This document shows, piece by piece, positions 23,390 through 32,021 of a stretch of DNA of 59,249 nt (its first letter is position 1; each line of letters opens with the position of its first letter). The stretch comes from Bacteroidales bacterium (GTDB lineage Bacteria; Bacteroidota; Bacteroidia; Bacteroidales; UBA932), in contig JAFZFH010000131.1 of NCBI GenBank assembly GCA_017555965.1, positions 1 to 59,249 on the forward strand, written 5' to 3'. Under the pieces are notes generated by a model. It ran no database searches. It had not been told where the DNA came from and saw nothing but the letters and a program-made list of their open reading frames with translations. The position numbers and the translations under genes are program-made.

Positions 23390-24280
23390 CTATCTGTTTT
23401 TAAACAGGGTCATAAGGCCCTTGACATAATCGTCATCAAGAGCGATGCTGACCTTGTCTACATTATATTTCAAGAACAGACGCGACGAAGTCTGCTCCAT
23501 ATTACGGAACCACTCCTCGTACGCCGTCCTCATCTTCCTGTCAGAAGTATTCACCCAGGCAGACTGTCCGGACTCCGAGTCCTTTATATGGATCAGTCCC
23601 ACATCAGGAATGCTCCTCTCGCGCGGGTCATAGACTTCGATGACCGAAAGGTCATGACGGTTTACAGCCACCTTCAGAGCCTCCTCATAACGAGGAGTTC
23701 CGTCCTTGTTGACATCGATCATGTCAGACAGAAGAAAGGCGGTACATTTCTTCTTGATGGCATTGGTCAGATAACGCAAGGCCTCCGAAATGTCCGTACC
23801 GTCGGTAGTCGGCTCGAATTCGATGATTTCCCTGATGATATGAAGAAGATGGCTGCGGCCTTTCTTCGGAGGTATGAACTTCTCCACCTTGTCACTGAAG
23901 AACAATGCACCCACCTTATCATTATTGATGATGGCAGAAAACGAAAGCACAGCTGCGATCTCGGCAAGCATATCCTTTCGGCTCGCACCGACCGTACCGA
24001 ACAGACGCGAACGGCTCACATCCACCAGAAGCACGACAGTCAGCTCCCTCTCCTCTTCAAAGACCTTGACATACGGGCTACGGAGACGTGCGGTAACATT
24101 CCAGTCCATGTTACGCACATCGTCCCCATACTGGTACTCGCGCACCTCACTGAAGGCCATACCACGGCCCTTGAAGGCCGAATGGTACTCTCCAGCGAAG
24201 ATCTGATGCGACAGAGCCCTGGTCTTGATCTCTATCTTCCTCACCTTCCTCAGAAGGTCATTTGCTGATAAATTGCTCAT
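23390..24280 (-). CDS. DUF58 domain protein of the MoxR-Bat operon
   Basis: A 296-residue cytoplasmic protein of the DUF58 family. The family signature G.G..F.EVR.YQ.GDD.R.IDW (GRGMAFSEVREYQYGDDVRNMDW) is at about 55-80, followed by a VWA-like fold with LVDVSRSRLFG in the MIDAS position. DUF58 proteins almost always accompany MoxR ATPases and are thought to be adaptors or substrates. It follows moxR by 32 nt containing a small hairpin and precedes the BatD-like gene by 6 nt. Confidence 0.9.
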   Translation of the reverse strand: MSNLSANDLLRKVRKIEIKTRALSHQIFAGEYHSAFKGRGMAFSEVREYQYGDDVRNMDWNVTARLRSPYVKVFEEERELTVVLLVDVSRSRLFGTVGASRKDMLAEIAAVLSFSAIINNDKVGALFFSDKVEKFIPPKKGRSHLLHIIREIIEFEPTTDGTDISEALRYLTNAIKKKCTAFLLSDMIDVNKDGTPRYEEALKVAVNRHDLSVIEVYDPRERSIPDVGLIHIKDSESGQSAWVNTSDRKMRTAYEEWFRNMEQTSSRLFLKYNVDKVSIALDDDYVKGLMTLFKNR

Positions 24281-24288
24281 AAAATGTC

Positions 24289-24309
24289 ATTGCCGGCCCG
24301 ACCGGCAAT
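24289..24309 (-). other. Small intercistronic hairpin between moxR and the DUF58 gene
   Basis: ATTGCCGG and CCGGCAAT form a perfect 8-bp stem around a 5-nt loop in the 32-nt gap. No T tract follows, so it may be an mRNA processing or attenuating structure rather than a terminator. Confidence 0.5.
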
Positions 24310-24312
24310 CTA

Positions 24313-25305
24313 TTAAGGAACTTCTACAGCATTGATGATTTCAGAGATGATCTGATCCGTAGTCACATTCTCTGCCTCTGCCTCGTAAGTGAGTCCGATA
24401 CGATGACGGAGAACCTCATAGCATACGGCACGAACATCCTCAGGAATCACATAACCTCTTCTCTTGATGAACGCATATGCCTTTGCAGCCGCAGCAAGAG
24501 AAATGCTGGCACGTGGAGATGCTCCATATGAAATCAGGTTCGCAAGCTTACCGAGATTATAGTCCTTCGGCGTACGTGTAGCATATACGATATCGACAAT
24601 GTATCTTTCGATCTTCTCGTCCATATAAACATCCTTCACAACTTCACGTGCTCTTACGATATCCTCAGGCTTGAGGACAGGAGTTGCCTTAGGGAACGAT
24701 CCTGTATTGTTCATGCGGATGATCAGGCGCTCTTCCTCCTTCTTAGGATATGTAACCACAACCTTGAGCATGAAACGGTCCAGCTGTGCCTCAGGAAGGG
24801 GATAAGTACCCTCCTGCTCGATAGGGTTCTGGGTCGCCATCACAAGGAAAGGCTCAGGAAGCTTGAAAGTCTCGTCACCGATGGTAACCTGACGTTCCTG
24901 CATGGCCTCGAGAAGGGCAGACTGTACTTTTGCAGGAGAACGGTTGATCTCATCCGCAAGGACGAAGTTAGCGAAGACAGGACCTTTCTTGATCTGGAAC
25001 TGCTCACTCTTCTGCGAGTAGATCAGAGTACCGATGACATCGGCAGGAAGAAGATCCGGAGTAAACTGTATACGGCTGAATTTTGAGTCCACAGCCTGGG
25101 ACAATGTATTGATTGCTAATGTTTTTGCCAGACCAGGAACGCCTTCAAGAAGGATATGTCCGTTGGCAAGGAGACCGATCAGAAGGTTTTCCACGAGCTG
25201 CTTCTGGCCTACGATGACCTTGTTCATCTCCATGGTAAGAATATCCACAAACGAACTCTCTTTCTGGATGCGGTCGTTCAATTCTTTGATGTTTATGCTC
25301 TCCAT
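24313..25305 (-). CDS. MoxR family AAA+ ATPase
   Basis: A 330-residue MoxR ATPase. Walker A is GVPGLAKT at 55-62 and Walker B is VLADEINRSP near 112-121; sensor 1 is ATQNPIEQEGTYPLPEAQLDRF, typical of MoxR, and the C-terminal lid has ASPRASISL. These chaperone-like ATPases act on VWA proteins, here probably BatA, BatB and the DUF58 protein, to mature or activate an envelope complex. It leads the operon and is divergent from truA, with a candidate promoter in the 60-nt gap. Confidence 0.95.
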   Translation of the reverse strand: MESINIKELNDRIQKESSFVDILTMEMNKVIVGQKQLVENLLIGLLANGHILLEGVPGLAKTLAINTLSQAVDSKFSRIQFTPDLLPADVIGTLIYSQKSEQFQIKKGPVFANFVLADEINRSPAKVQSALLEAMQERQVTIGDETFKLPEPFLVMATQNPIEQEGTYPLPEAQLDRFMLKVVVTYPKKEEERLIIRMNNTGSFPKATPVLKPEDIVRAREVVKDVYMDEKIERYIVDIVYATRTPKDYNLGKLANLISYGASPRASISLAAAAKAYAFIKRRGYVIPEDVRAVCYEVLRHRIGLTYEAEAENVTTDQIISEIINAVEVP

Positions 25306-25320
25306 AAATATGTTTTTTGA

Positions 25321-25328
25321 TATTTTTG
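25321..25328 (+). promoter_or_regulatory. Candidate truA -7 box
   Basis: TATTTTTG on the plus strand matches TAnnTTTG, ending 37 nt before the truA ATG. No TTG was found at the expected upstream spacing. Confidence 0.4.
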
Positions 25329-25342
25329 CATTTTAAATCTTA

Positions 25343-25377
25343 CAAAGTTACTCAATTATTTTGATATGCGCTACAAA
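25343..25377 (-). promoter_or_regulatory. Promoter of the moxR-bat operon
   Basis: On the minus strand there is a -7 box TAACTTTG (25343-25350) and TTTG at 25374-25377 with a 23-nt spacer, at the long end of the Bacteroidetes range. The -33 part lies within the first codons of truA, so the divergent promoters overlap and could interfere. Confidence 0.55.
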
Positions 25378-26145
25378 ATAAAGCTCTCATACGACGGTAA
25401 GGCATTTTGCGGCTGGCAGATACAGAACAATGCACGCACCGTACAAGGCGAACTTGAAAAGGCACTCTCTACACTGCTCGGGACCCAGATACAGGTCACA
25501 GGGGCAGGAAGGACCGATTCAGACGTAAACGCAATCAATTACATCGCTCACTTCGACGTCCCTGACGGAGTCAGCATCGAGGCGGCCCATCTTTGCTACA
25601 AATTAAATGCCATGACGGCACGTGAGATAGCGGTACACGAGGTTTCCGAAACATCAGAAGACTTCCATGCAAGGTTCGGCGCACAGTCCAGAGAGTACCA
25701 CTACTTCATCCATTTCCAGAAGGATCCGTTCTGCGAAAAATTCTCATACAGAATGCGTTACCCACTCGATATCGAAAAGATGAACCAGGCTGCCGAATAC
25801 CTTCTTGGAGAACACGACTTCAGCTGTTTTGAGAAAGTAGGAGGCAACAACACGACTTCCATCTGCACAGTCACCGAAGCCTCATGGTCTACATACCGTC
25901 CCCTCCATGTGGAGATGATGGGCTACCCGTGCAAGGACGGAGATTACATCGTGTTCCGCATATGCGCAAACCGTTTTCTCCGCAATATGGTCAGAGCGAT
26001 CGTCGGTTCCCTCATCGAGGTCGGCAGAGGAAAGAAGGATCCTGAATGGATCGCGGAGCTCATAGAGTCCGGATCGAGATCGGATGCTGGCTCATCGGTA
26101 CCAGGAAATGCTCTTTTCTTCACAGGAGCAGTATATTCCGAGTAG
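25366..26145 (+). CDS. truA: tRNA pseudouridine(38-40) synthase
   Basis: A 259-residue TruA of usual length. The catalytic Asp is D51 in GAGRTDSDVNA. Other family motifs are YDG.FCGWQ at the start, REYHYFIH, FRICANRFLRNMVRAIVG and SVPGNALFF at the end. It converts uridines 38-40 in the anticodon arm of several tRNAs to pseudouridine. It is divergent from moxR. The following esterase gene starts 58 nt later and is probably transcribed separately. Confidence 0.96.
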   Translation: MRYKIKLSYDGKAFCGWQIQNNARTVQGELEKALSTLLGTQIQVTGAGRTDSDVNAINYIAHFDVPDGVSIEAAHLCYKLNAMTAREIAVHEVSETSEDFHARFGAQSREYHYFIHFQKDPFCEKFSYRMRYPLDIEKMNQAAEYLLGEHDFSCFEKVGGNNTTSICTVTEASWSTYRPLHVEMMGYPCKDGDYIVFRICANRFLRNMVRAIVGSLIEVGRGKKDPEWIAELIESGSRSDAGSSVPGNALFFTGAVYSE

Positions 26146-26203
26146 GTAATCTGAAAATAATGCCTAACTTTAACCCAGATGATTTTTAACACACATTAAT
26201 ACC

Positions 26204-27724
26204 ATGAAGAAAATTTTCCTTTTGTGTGCCGTATGCCTCATCAGCGCAATTTCTTATGCGCAGGAGCCGGTAACATTCACAACAGACCAGGATCACCAGA
26301 ACATGATGGACCAGCTCGGAATCAAGTCTATCAGACGCGGATTCGATGCTGACCAGAGCAGCCAGTTTGCAGCCAACTACGACGAGAGCAAGGCAAACCC
26401 TTACCCTGTAATTCCGGAAATCCTCAAGACAGATAAGGGCAAGAAGGTAACCACCGCAAAGCAGTGGTATGAGGTCCGCAGACCGGAAATCATCGAACAT
26501 TTCGAGCGTGAATTCTACGGACGCGTTCCTGAAAACGTTCCTTCGGTAACATGGGAAATCGTGGCTGAAGAGATCGAGACAGTAGGAATGATGCGCGTGA
26601 AGGCAAAACAGCTTGTAGGCCATGTAGACAACTCTGCATGTCCTTCGATCAACGTCGACATCAAGATGGTCGTAGTGACTCCGGCAGACGCAAAGGGTCC
26701 TGTTCCGCTTCTTATGATGTTCGGAGCAGCAAACCTTCCTAACCCTGTAACACCTGGCGCCGAGGACATGGCAGTCATCAACAAGACTCTCCGCAGTCTT
26801 CTTGCAAGTGACCCTCGAACAGCAGAACTCATGAAGAAATATCCTGCATGGCAGCCATTCGAGCCCGCAAATCCTTTTGCAGCATTCAGCCGCATGGCAC
26901 AGCGCACACCTGGACAGGATGCACCGTCAAACGAGCAGCTCATCGCAGCTGGTTGGGGCTATGCAATGATCGACCCTAGCAGCATCCAGGCCGACAACGG
27001 TGCAGGCCTCACCCGCGGCATCATCGGTCTCGTGAACAAGGGACAGCCTCGTAAACCGGAAGACTGGGGATCTCTCCGTGCATGGGCATGGGGTGCAGCA
27101 CGTGGTCTTGACTACCTCGAGACAGATCCTGACGTAGATGCAAAGCACGTTGGTATCGAAGGTGTATCAAGATACGGTAAGGCAGCGCTCGTGACACTCG
27201 CATTCGAGGACCGTTTCGCAATGGGTCTCATCGGTTCATCAGGAAAGGGAGGAGCGACACTCCACCGTCGTATCTTCGGAGAAGGACTTGAGAATCTGAC
27301 AGGCTCCGGAGAGTACCACTGGATGGCTGGTAACTACATCAAATATGCAGCGATCGAGTCAACTACAGGTGCTTGGAACGCAGACATGCTTCCGGTTGAC
27401 TCTCACCACCTTATCGCTCTCTGTGCTCCACGTCTCGTATTCATGAGCTACGGTATTCCTGAGCAGGGAGACGCACTCTGGCTCGACCAGTACGGCAGCT
27501 GGCAGGCAACAATCGCAGCCGGTGAAGTCTACAAGCTTCTCGGTGCAAAGGACCTCGGATTGTCAAATGACTACCGCAACGAGCCGATGCCGCCATACAA
27601 CACAGACGTACTCGAAGGCGAACTCGCATGGCGCCAGCACGACGGCGGTCACACCGATGCTCCTAACATGAAACACTTCATCAAGTGGGCTACTGAAAAG
27701 ATCGGTTATATTTACAAAAGATAA
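26204..27724 (+). CDS. CE15 family 4-O-methyl-glucuronoyl methylesterase (glucuronoyl esterase)
   Basis: A 506-residue secreted protein with signal peptide at 1-19 (ISYAQ). The alpha/beta-hydrolase nucleophile motif is GVSRYGK with S322, the glucuronoyl esterase form of the elbow. Other CE15-like segments are WAWGAARGLDYL before it, GSSGKGGATLHRR after it and SHHLIALCAPR, probably carrying the catalytic His. These enzymes cleave the ester between lignin alcohols and glucuronic acid on xylan. It is outside the main locus but fits the same diet. Upstream, TAACTTTA is a weak -7-like sequence. Confidence 0.85.
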   Translation: MKKIFLLCAVCLISAISYAQEPVTFTTDQDHQNMMDQLGIKSIRRGFDADQSSQFAANYDESKANPYPVIPEILKTDKGKKVTTAKQWYEVRRPEIIEHFEREFYGRVPENVPSVTWEIVAEEIETVGMMRVKAKQLVGHVDNSACPSINVDIKMVVVTPADAKGPVPLLMMFGAANLPNPVTPGAEDMAVINKTLRSLLASDPRTAELMKKYPAWQPFEPANPFAAFSRMAQRTPGQDAPSNEQLIAAGWGYAMIDPSSIQADNGAGLTRGIIGLVNKGQPRKPEDWGSLRAWAWGAARGLDYLETDPDVDAKHVGIEGVSRYGKAALVTLAFEDRFAMGLIGSSGKGGATLHRRIFGEGLENLTGSGEYHWMAGNYIKYAAIESTTGAWNADMLPVDSHHLIALCAPRLVFMSYGIPEQGDALWLDQYGSWQATIAAGEVYKLLGAKDLGLSNDYRNEPMPPYNTDVLEGELAWRQHDGGHTDAPNMKHFIKWATEKIGYIYKR

Positions 27725-27745
27725 ATTTCGTAATCATCCATTTTT

Positions 27746-27779
27746 TGCGTACTTTTGCACGATTATGCGAAAGTACGCA
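27746..27779 (+). promoter_or_regulatory. exbB promoter box inside an inverted repeat
   Basis: TGCGTACTTTTGCA (27746-27759) and TGCGAAAGTACGCA (27766-27779) are complementary over 13 of 14 bp. The -7 box TACTTTTG (27750-27757) lies inside the left arm. This could be an operator covering the promoter, or a hairpin at the 5' end of the exbB-exbD-tonB transcript. No clear -33 element is seen. Confidence 0.55.
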
Positions 27780-27809
27780 AAACTTTTTTATCTAAAGTAA
27801 CATATAACT

Positions 27810-28496
27810 ATGATTTTCAATCTTTTACAGGTAACGACAGACGTTGTAGCAGAACCTATCCAGCAGGAGATGAGACTCTCCCTGATCGACATGGCCACCA
27901 AAGGTGGATGGCTCATGCTCGTACTTATGATCCTTTCAATCATAGCCATCTATATTTTCGGAAACAAGTGGTGGCTCATCCGCAAGGCAGGCAAGATCGA
28001 CAAGAACTTCATGAATGACATTCACGATTTCATCCACGACGGCAAGATCAAGTCAGCTCTGGACCTCTGCCAGAAGTACGATTCCCCTGTAGCAAGACTC
28101 GTTGAAAAGGGTATCGAAAGAATCGGCCGTCCTCTCCAGGACATCCAGACTGCAGTTGAGAACATGGGTAACGTGGAGGTTGCAAGACTCGAGAAGGGCC
28201 TCCCTATGCTTGCTACTATCGCCGGTGGTGCACCTATGATCGGATTCCTCGGTACCGTAACAGGTATGATCGAAGCATTCTTCAGAATGTCTACAGCAGG
28301 AAACAACATCGACATCACTCTCCTCTCAGGAGGTATCTATGAGGCAATGGTGACAACAGTAGGCGGTCTCTTCGTAGGTATCATCGCATACTTCGGATAC
28401 AACTTCCTTACTTCACAGATCTCAAACCTCGTCTTCAAGATGGAAAACACAACCATCGAATTCATCGACATGCTCCACGAGCCTGCTGAAAAATAA
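27810..28496 (+). CDS. exbB: MotA/TolQ/ExbB proton channel protein
   Basis: A 228-residue ExbB-type protein with three membrane helices near 32-53, 130-160 and 170-200. The second and third helices hold the family motif APMIGFLGTVTGMIEAFF and the conserved EAMVTTVGGLFVGIIAYFGYN. With ExbD it forms the proton-driven motor that energises TonB. It is the first gene of an exbB-exbD-tonB operon, 11 nt before exbD. This complex would power the SusC transporter encoded later in the window and others elsewhere. Confidence 0.93.
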   Translation: MIFNLLQVTTDVVAEPIQQEMRLSLIDMATKGGWLMLVLMILSIIAIYIFGNKWWLIRKAGKIDKNFMNDIHDFIHDGKIKSALDLCQKYDSPVARLVEKGIERIGRPLQDIQTAVENMGNVEVARLEKGLPMLATIAGGAPMIGFLGTVTGMIEAFFRMSTAGNNIDITLLSGGIYEAMVTTVGGLFVGIIAYFGYNFLTSQISNLVFKMENTTIEFIDMLHEPAEK

Positions 28497-28507
28497 AGGA
28501 GACTGAT

Positions 28508-28921
28508 ATGGCAATCAAAAGAACAACAAGAGTGGATTCGGGATTCTCGATGTCGTCAATGACAGACATCGTGTTCCTGCTTCTGATCTTCTTCCTGGTG
28601 ACTTCGACCCTCATCAATCCTAACGCATTGAAGCTTCTTCTTCCGAAGAGCACAGGACAGGTGTCGGCGAAGGCGACAGTAAGCGTATCGATCAAGCATT
28701 GGCATGATACCGACACATTCTCATATCACATAAACGGAGATGAGACTCCGATCCGATTCGACAAGATTGAGGACGAACTCATCGATCTTCTCCAGACAGA
28801 AGAGGACCCGACATTCTCGATTTATGCAGATGAGACTGTTCCTGTAAAGGAAGTCGTAGCGGTAATGAACATTGCAAAAAGAAATCATTATAAAGTCATA
28901 ATGGCGACTTCGCCTGAATAG
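28508..28921 (+). CDS. exbD: Biopolymer transport protein ExbD
   Basis: A 137-residue protein. The single membrane helix SSMTDIVFLLLIFFLVTSTL (about 15-36) carries the conserved Asp of the ExbD/TolR proton path. A periplasmic domain of about 95 residues follows. It is the partner of ExbB in the motor complex. The next gene, tonB, begins 2 nt after the stop. Bacteroidetes often have two exbD copies; only one is present here. Confidence 0.93.
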   Translation: MAIKRTTRVDSGFSMSSMTDIVFLLLIFFLVTSTLINPNALKLLLPKSTGQVSAKATVSVSIKHWHDTDTFSYHINGDETPIRFDKIEDELIDLLQTEEDPTFSIYADETVPVKEVVAVMNIAKRNHYKVIMATSPE

Positions 28922-28923
28922 AA

Positions 28924-29706
28924 ATGAGATATTTAGAGGAAAGGGAAAGACAATCAAGACGATCAAGGACGACGGGAGTCGCCCTTACTGTCGTTATGCA
29001 TGCCGCTCTGGCAGCATGTCTTTTCGTGACCGGATTCAAATATATCGACCCTCCTCCTCCCGAAAAGGAAATGATTCTCATCGAGTTTGAGGAGCCTCAG
29101 ATCGAAAAGCCGAAACAGACCTGGAACGGAACCAGACCGCAGGCGGTCAATCCTGACCCCACAAAACCTATAAACCTGGTCCAGCAGTCAGAAGCGCAGC
29201 ATGAGGGAACAAAGAGCAATGAGGCACCTGAGGCTCAGGTGGATGATTTCGGCGATGTCGATATCAAGGATCCTGAACCAAAGAAGGAAATAAACAGGAA
29301 AGCTCTCTTCAGAGCTGCAGACAACAAGACACAGAAGGACACCCTGGCGGCACAGACTGCAAGAGAAGTGAGCGACGCCCTCAAGGCAGGTCACGCACAA
29401 GGTAATACCAGAACAGGTGAGACATCCGGGGAGCCTAATGCAAAACTTGCAGGAAGAAGCGTTGACGGCACATTGCCTAGACCTTCATACAACGTCCAGG
29501 AATCCGGAAAGGTGGTTGTAGCGATATGGGTTGACAACTACGGCCAGGTACAGAAGGCCGTGGCGGGAAAGGAAGGAACCACAGTGACTGACAAGACACT
29601 TTGGCAGGCGGCACGAAAGGCAGCTCTTGGAGCACACTTCAACATGAGCACAGATGCTCCGGCACTGCAGGAAGGTACGATTACGTACATATTCAACTTG
29701 AAATAG
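28924..29706 (+). CDS. tonB: TonB family energy-transducing protein
   Basis: A 260-residue protein. One N-terminal membrane helix is at about 19-37. A Pro-rich, charged periplasmic spacer from about 43 to 175 (PPPPEKE, EEPQIEKPKQ) follows, and then a TonB C-terminal domain (VVVAIWVDNYGQV, LWQAARKAALGAHFN, GTITYIFNL). It carries energy from ExbBD to outer-membrane receptors. Its position directly behind exbD supports the call. Confidence 0.92.
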   Translation: MRYLEERERQSRRSRTTGVALTVVMHAALAACLFVTGFKYIDPPPPEKEMILIEFEEPQIEKPKQTWNGTRPQAVNPDPTKPINLVQQSEAQHEGTKSNEAPEAQVDDFGDVDIKDPEPKKEINRKALFRAADNKTQKDTLAAQTAREVSDALKAGHAQGNTRTGETSGEPNAKLAGRSVDGTLPRPSYNVQESGKVVVAIWVDNYGQVQKAVAGKEGTTVTDKTLWQAARKAALGAHFNMSTDAPALQEGTITYIFNLK

Positions 29707-29791
29707 GTCCGACATTTGTCGGTGGGAAATATTGGCGTGAGCCAACAATTATTATTAATCACAACATTAAAGGCCGAGAAGGCATAAAAAA

Positions 29792-31102
29792 ATGGAAAAC
29801 AACGGAAGAGGCGGCAGCGGCCGCAGACCGCGCATTGGCGGCGGTGAAAGAAGATCGTTCAACAACGACAGACCACGCAGATCATTCGGCGACAATAACG
29901 GCGAAAGAAAGAGCTTCGGTGGAGAAAAGAGAAGTTTCGGTGGTGAAAGAAGATCATTCGGTGAAAATGACAGACCACGCAGATCGTTCGGAGAGAACAA
30001 CGGCGAGAGAAAGAGCTTCGGAGGAGAAAAGAGAAGCTTTGGTGGCGAGAAGAGAAGCTTCGGTGGTGAAAGAAGAGGCTTCGGCGGAGAAAGAAGATCA
30101 TTCGGTGAGAATGACAGACCACGCAGATCATTCGGCGACAACAACGGCGAAAGAAAGAGCTTCGGAGGAGAAAAGAGAAGCTTCGGAGGAGAAAAGAGAA
30201 GCTTCGGTGGAGAAAGAAGAAGCTTTGGTGGCTTCAGAAATTCTGCAAAGCAGAGCTTCAACAGAAAGGACATCAACTACTTCCGCAACGAGGAGGAAAG
30301 CGGAATCAACAAGATGATCAGCAGAAGACCACAGGCAGACAACCTGGCTTTCTCTGACAACGACATGGTAAAGGCTCCTGTAAAGGAGGAGATCCGTCTC
30401 AACAAATATATCGCAAACTCAGGCGTATGCTCACGTCGTGAGGCAGACAACTTCATCCTTGCTGGTGTAGTTACAGTAAACGGCGAGGTTGTGACTGAGC
30501 TTGGAACAAAGGTAAACATCTACACAGACGACATCCGTTTCAACGGTGAGAGACTTAAGGGTGAGGAGAAGGTTTACATCGTCATGAACAAGCCTAAGGG
30601 TTATGTTACTACAGCAAGCGACCCGCACGCTGACAGGACAGTCATGGATCTGCTCAAGGGTTGCGGCGCAAGAGTATTCCCTGTCGGCCGTCTTGACAAG
30701 AACACTACAGGTGTGCTTATGTTCACTAACGACGGTGAGATCGCAGAGAGACTCACACACCCTTCATACGACAAGAAGAAGATCTATCAGGTATCACTCG
30801 ACAACAAGCTCAAGAGAGAGGACTACGAGAAGATCCTCAGCGGAGTTGAGCTTTCTGACGGAATGATCGCTGCTGACGAGCTCGAGTACATCGAGGAGAA
30901 CGACCACCGCAAGCTCGGTATCGAGATCCACTCTGGAAAGAACCGTATCGTAAGAAGAATCTTCGAATCACTCGGATACGAAGTGAAGGCTCTTGACCGC
31001 GTATACTTCGCAGGTCTTACAAAGAAGGGTCTCAAGAGAGGCGAATGGCGCTTCCTTACAGAGGGTGAGATCAACCTCCTCAGAATGGGTGCATATATTT
31101 AA
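29792..31102 (+). CDS. Pseudouridine synthase (RluB/RsuA type) with long RSFGG-repeat N-terminus
   Basis: A 436-residue protein. The first 150 residues or so consist of repeats of RRSFGG, EKRSFGG and DRPRRSFG, basic and glycine-rich like RGG tails. An S4 RNA-binding domain follows at about 195-240 (RLNKYIANSGVCSRREAD). The catalytic domain has GRLDKNTTGVL with catalytic D302. These enzymes modify 23S rRNA (RluB, U2605 region) or related sites. Bacteroidetes homologues often have such an extension, but here it is made of near-identical units. The stop is 4 nt before the era start. Confidence 0.93.
   Translation: MENNGRGGSGRRPRIGGGERRSFNNDRPRRSFGDNNGERKSFGGEKRSFGGERRSFGENDRPRRSFGENNGERKSFGGEKRSFGGEKRSFGGERRGFGGERRSFGENDRPRRSFGDNNGERKSFGGEKRSFGGEKRSFGGERRSFGGFRNSAKQSFNRKDINYFRNEEESGINKMISRRPQADNLAFSDNDMVKAPVKEEIRLNKYIANSGVCSRREADNFILAGVVTVNGEVVTELGTKVNIYTDDIRFNGERLKGEEKVYIVMNKPKGYVTTASDPHADRTVMDLLKGCGARVFPVGRLDKNTTGVLMFTNDGEIAERLTHPSYDKKKIYQVSLDNKLKREDYEKILSGVELSDGMIAADELEYIEENDHRKLGIEIHSGKNRIVRRIFESLGYEVKALDRVYFAGLTKKGLKRGEWRFLTEGEINLLRMGAYI
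29850..30240 (+). repeat. Internal tandem-type repeat in the pseudouridine synthase gene
   Basis: About 390 bp made of imperfect units coding for (E/K)(K/R)RSFGG and DRPRRSFG(E/D). Blocks such as GAGAAAAGAGAAGCTTCGG recur almost exactly around 30026-30200. This structure could change in copy number by slippage. Frame is kept throughout. Confidence 0.8.
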
Positions 31103-31106
31103 TGGT

Positions 31107-32003
31107 ATGAGCGAACAGACTAAAAGACATAGAGCAGGATTTGTCAACATCATCGGTAACCCGAATGTTGGCAAATCGACTCTTATGAATGCCCTCGTGG
31201 GCGAAAAACTTTCCATCGTAACAGCTAAGGCCCAGACAACAAGGCACAGGATCATGGGTATCGTGAACGGTGACGACTATCAGATCGTCTACTCGGACAC
31301 TCCAGGTATCCTCAAGCCTAACTACAGGCTTCAGCACAGTATGATGAACTTCGTTGAGACTGCCATCGGTGATGCGGACATCATCCTTTATGTCACAGAC
31401 ACCATCGAAAAGGGAGACAAGAACGAAGAATATATCGCAAAGCTCCAGAAGATCGAATGCCCTGTGATTCTTGTGATCAACAAGATCGACATCAGCAGCC
31501 AGGAGCAGGTACGAGAACTGATGGGCTGGTGGCAGCAGCAGCTTCCAAAGGCAACCATCTTCCCTGCATCTGCTCAGGAAAAGTTCAACCTGGACAACAT
31601 ATTTGATGCAATTGTGGCAAATCTGCCATATGCTCCGGCATGGTACGACAAGGACGTGTTCACAGACAAGAACCTCCGCTTCTTTGCATCTGAAATCGTA
31701 CGCGAGAAGATTTTCCTCAACTACAAGGAGGAGATTCCTTACAGCTGCGAGGTCGTGGTAGAAGAGTTCAAGGAAGGTGAGGAGAGATACGACATCAGCG
31801 CTGTGATCTATGTGATGCGTGACACCCAGAAGGGTATCATCATCGGAAAGGGCGGCCAGTCCCTCAAGAAGGTCGGCACACAGGCCCGCATAGAGATGGA
31901 AGACTTCTTCCAGAAGAAAGTATTCCTCCGTCTGTTCGTGAAAGTGGACGAGGACTGGAGAGAGAGCAAGAAGGAATTGAGGAAATTCGGATACGAATAT
32001 TAA
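31107..32003 (+). CDS. era: GTPase Era
   Basis: A 298-residue protein of normal Era length. The G domain has GNPNVGKST (G1, 17-25), TTRHRIMG (G2), DTPGI (G3) and NKID (G4). The C-terminal KH domain is marked by KGIIIGKGGQSLKKVG. It binds the 3' end of 16S rRNA and helps 30S assembly. I chose the ATG of MSEQTKRHRAGF, 4 nt after the pseudouridine synthase stop; the longer frame upstream lies inside that gene. It is followed by parC after 18 nt. Confidence 0.97.
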   Translation: MSEQTKRHRAGFVNIIGNPNVGKSTLMNALVGEKLSIVTAKAQTTRHRIMGIVNGDDYQIVYSDTPGILKPNYRLQHSMMNFVETAIGDADIILYVTDTIEKGDKNEEYIAKLQKIECPVILVINKIDISSQEQVRELMGWWQQQLPKATIFPASAQEKFNLDNIFDAIVANLPYAPAWYDKDVFTDKNLRFFASEIVREKIFLNYKEEIPYSCEVVVEEFKEGEERYDISAVIYVMRDTQKGIIIGKGGQSLKKVGTQARIEMEDFFQKKVFLRLFVKVDEDWRESKKELRKFGYEY

Positions 32004-32021
32004 AATACATTGAAGTAACCT

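Noticed and set aside
25321-25350. A possible riboswitch or leader between truA and moxR
   Set aside because: The gap is only 60 nt and taken up by two promoter boxes; no conserved structure is seen.
29601-30317. Overlapping frames on both strands in the RSFGG-repeat region
   Set aside because: Repetitive DNA without stops gives open frames in several phases; only the frame joined to the pseudouridine synthase has domain support.
30993-31106. Upstream in-frame extension of era
   Set aside because: It lies inside the pseudouridine synthase coding region; MSEQTKRHRAGF at 31107 matches the family start.
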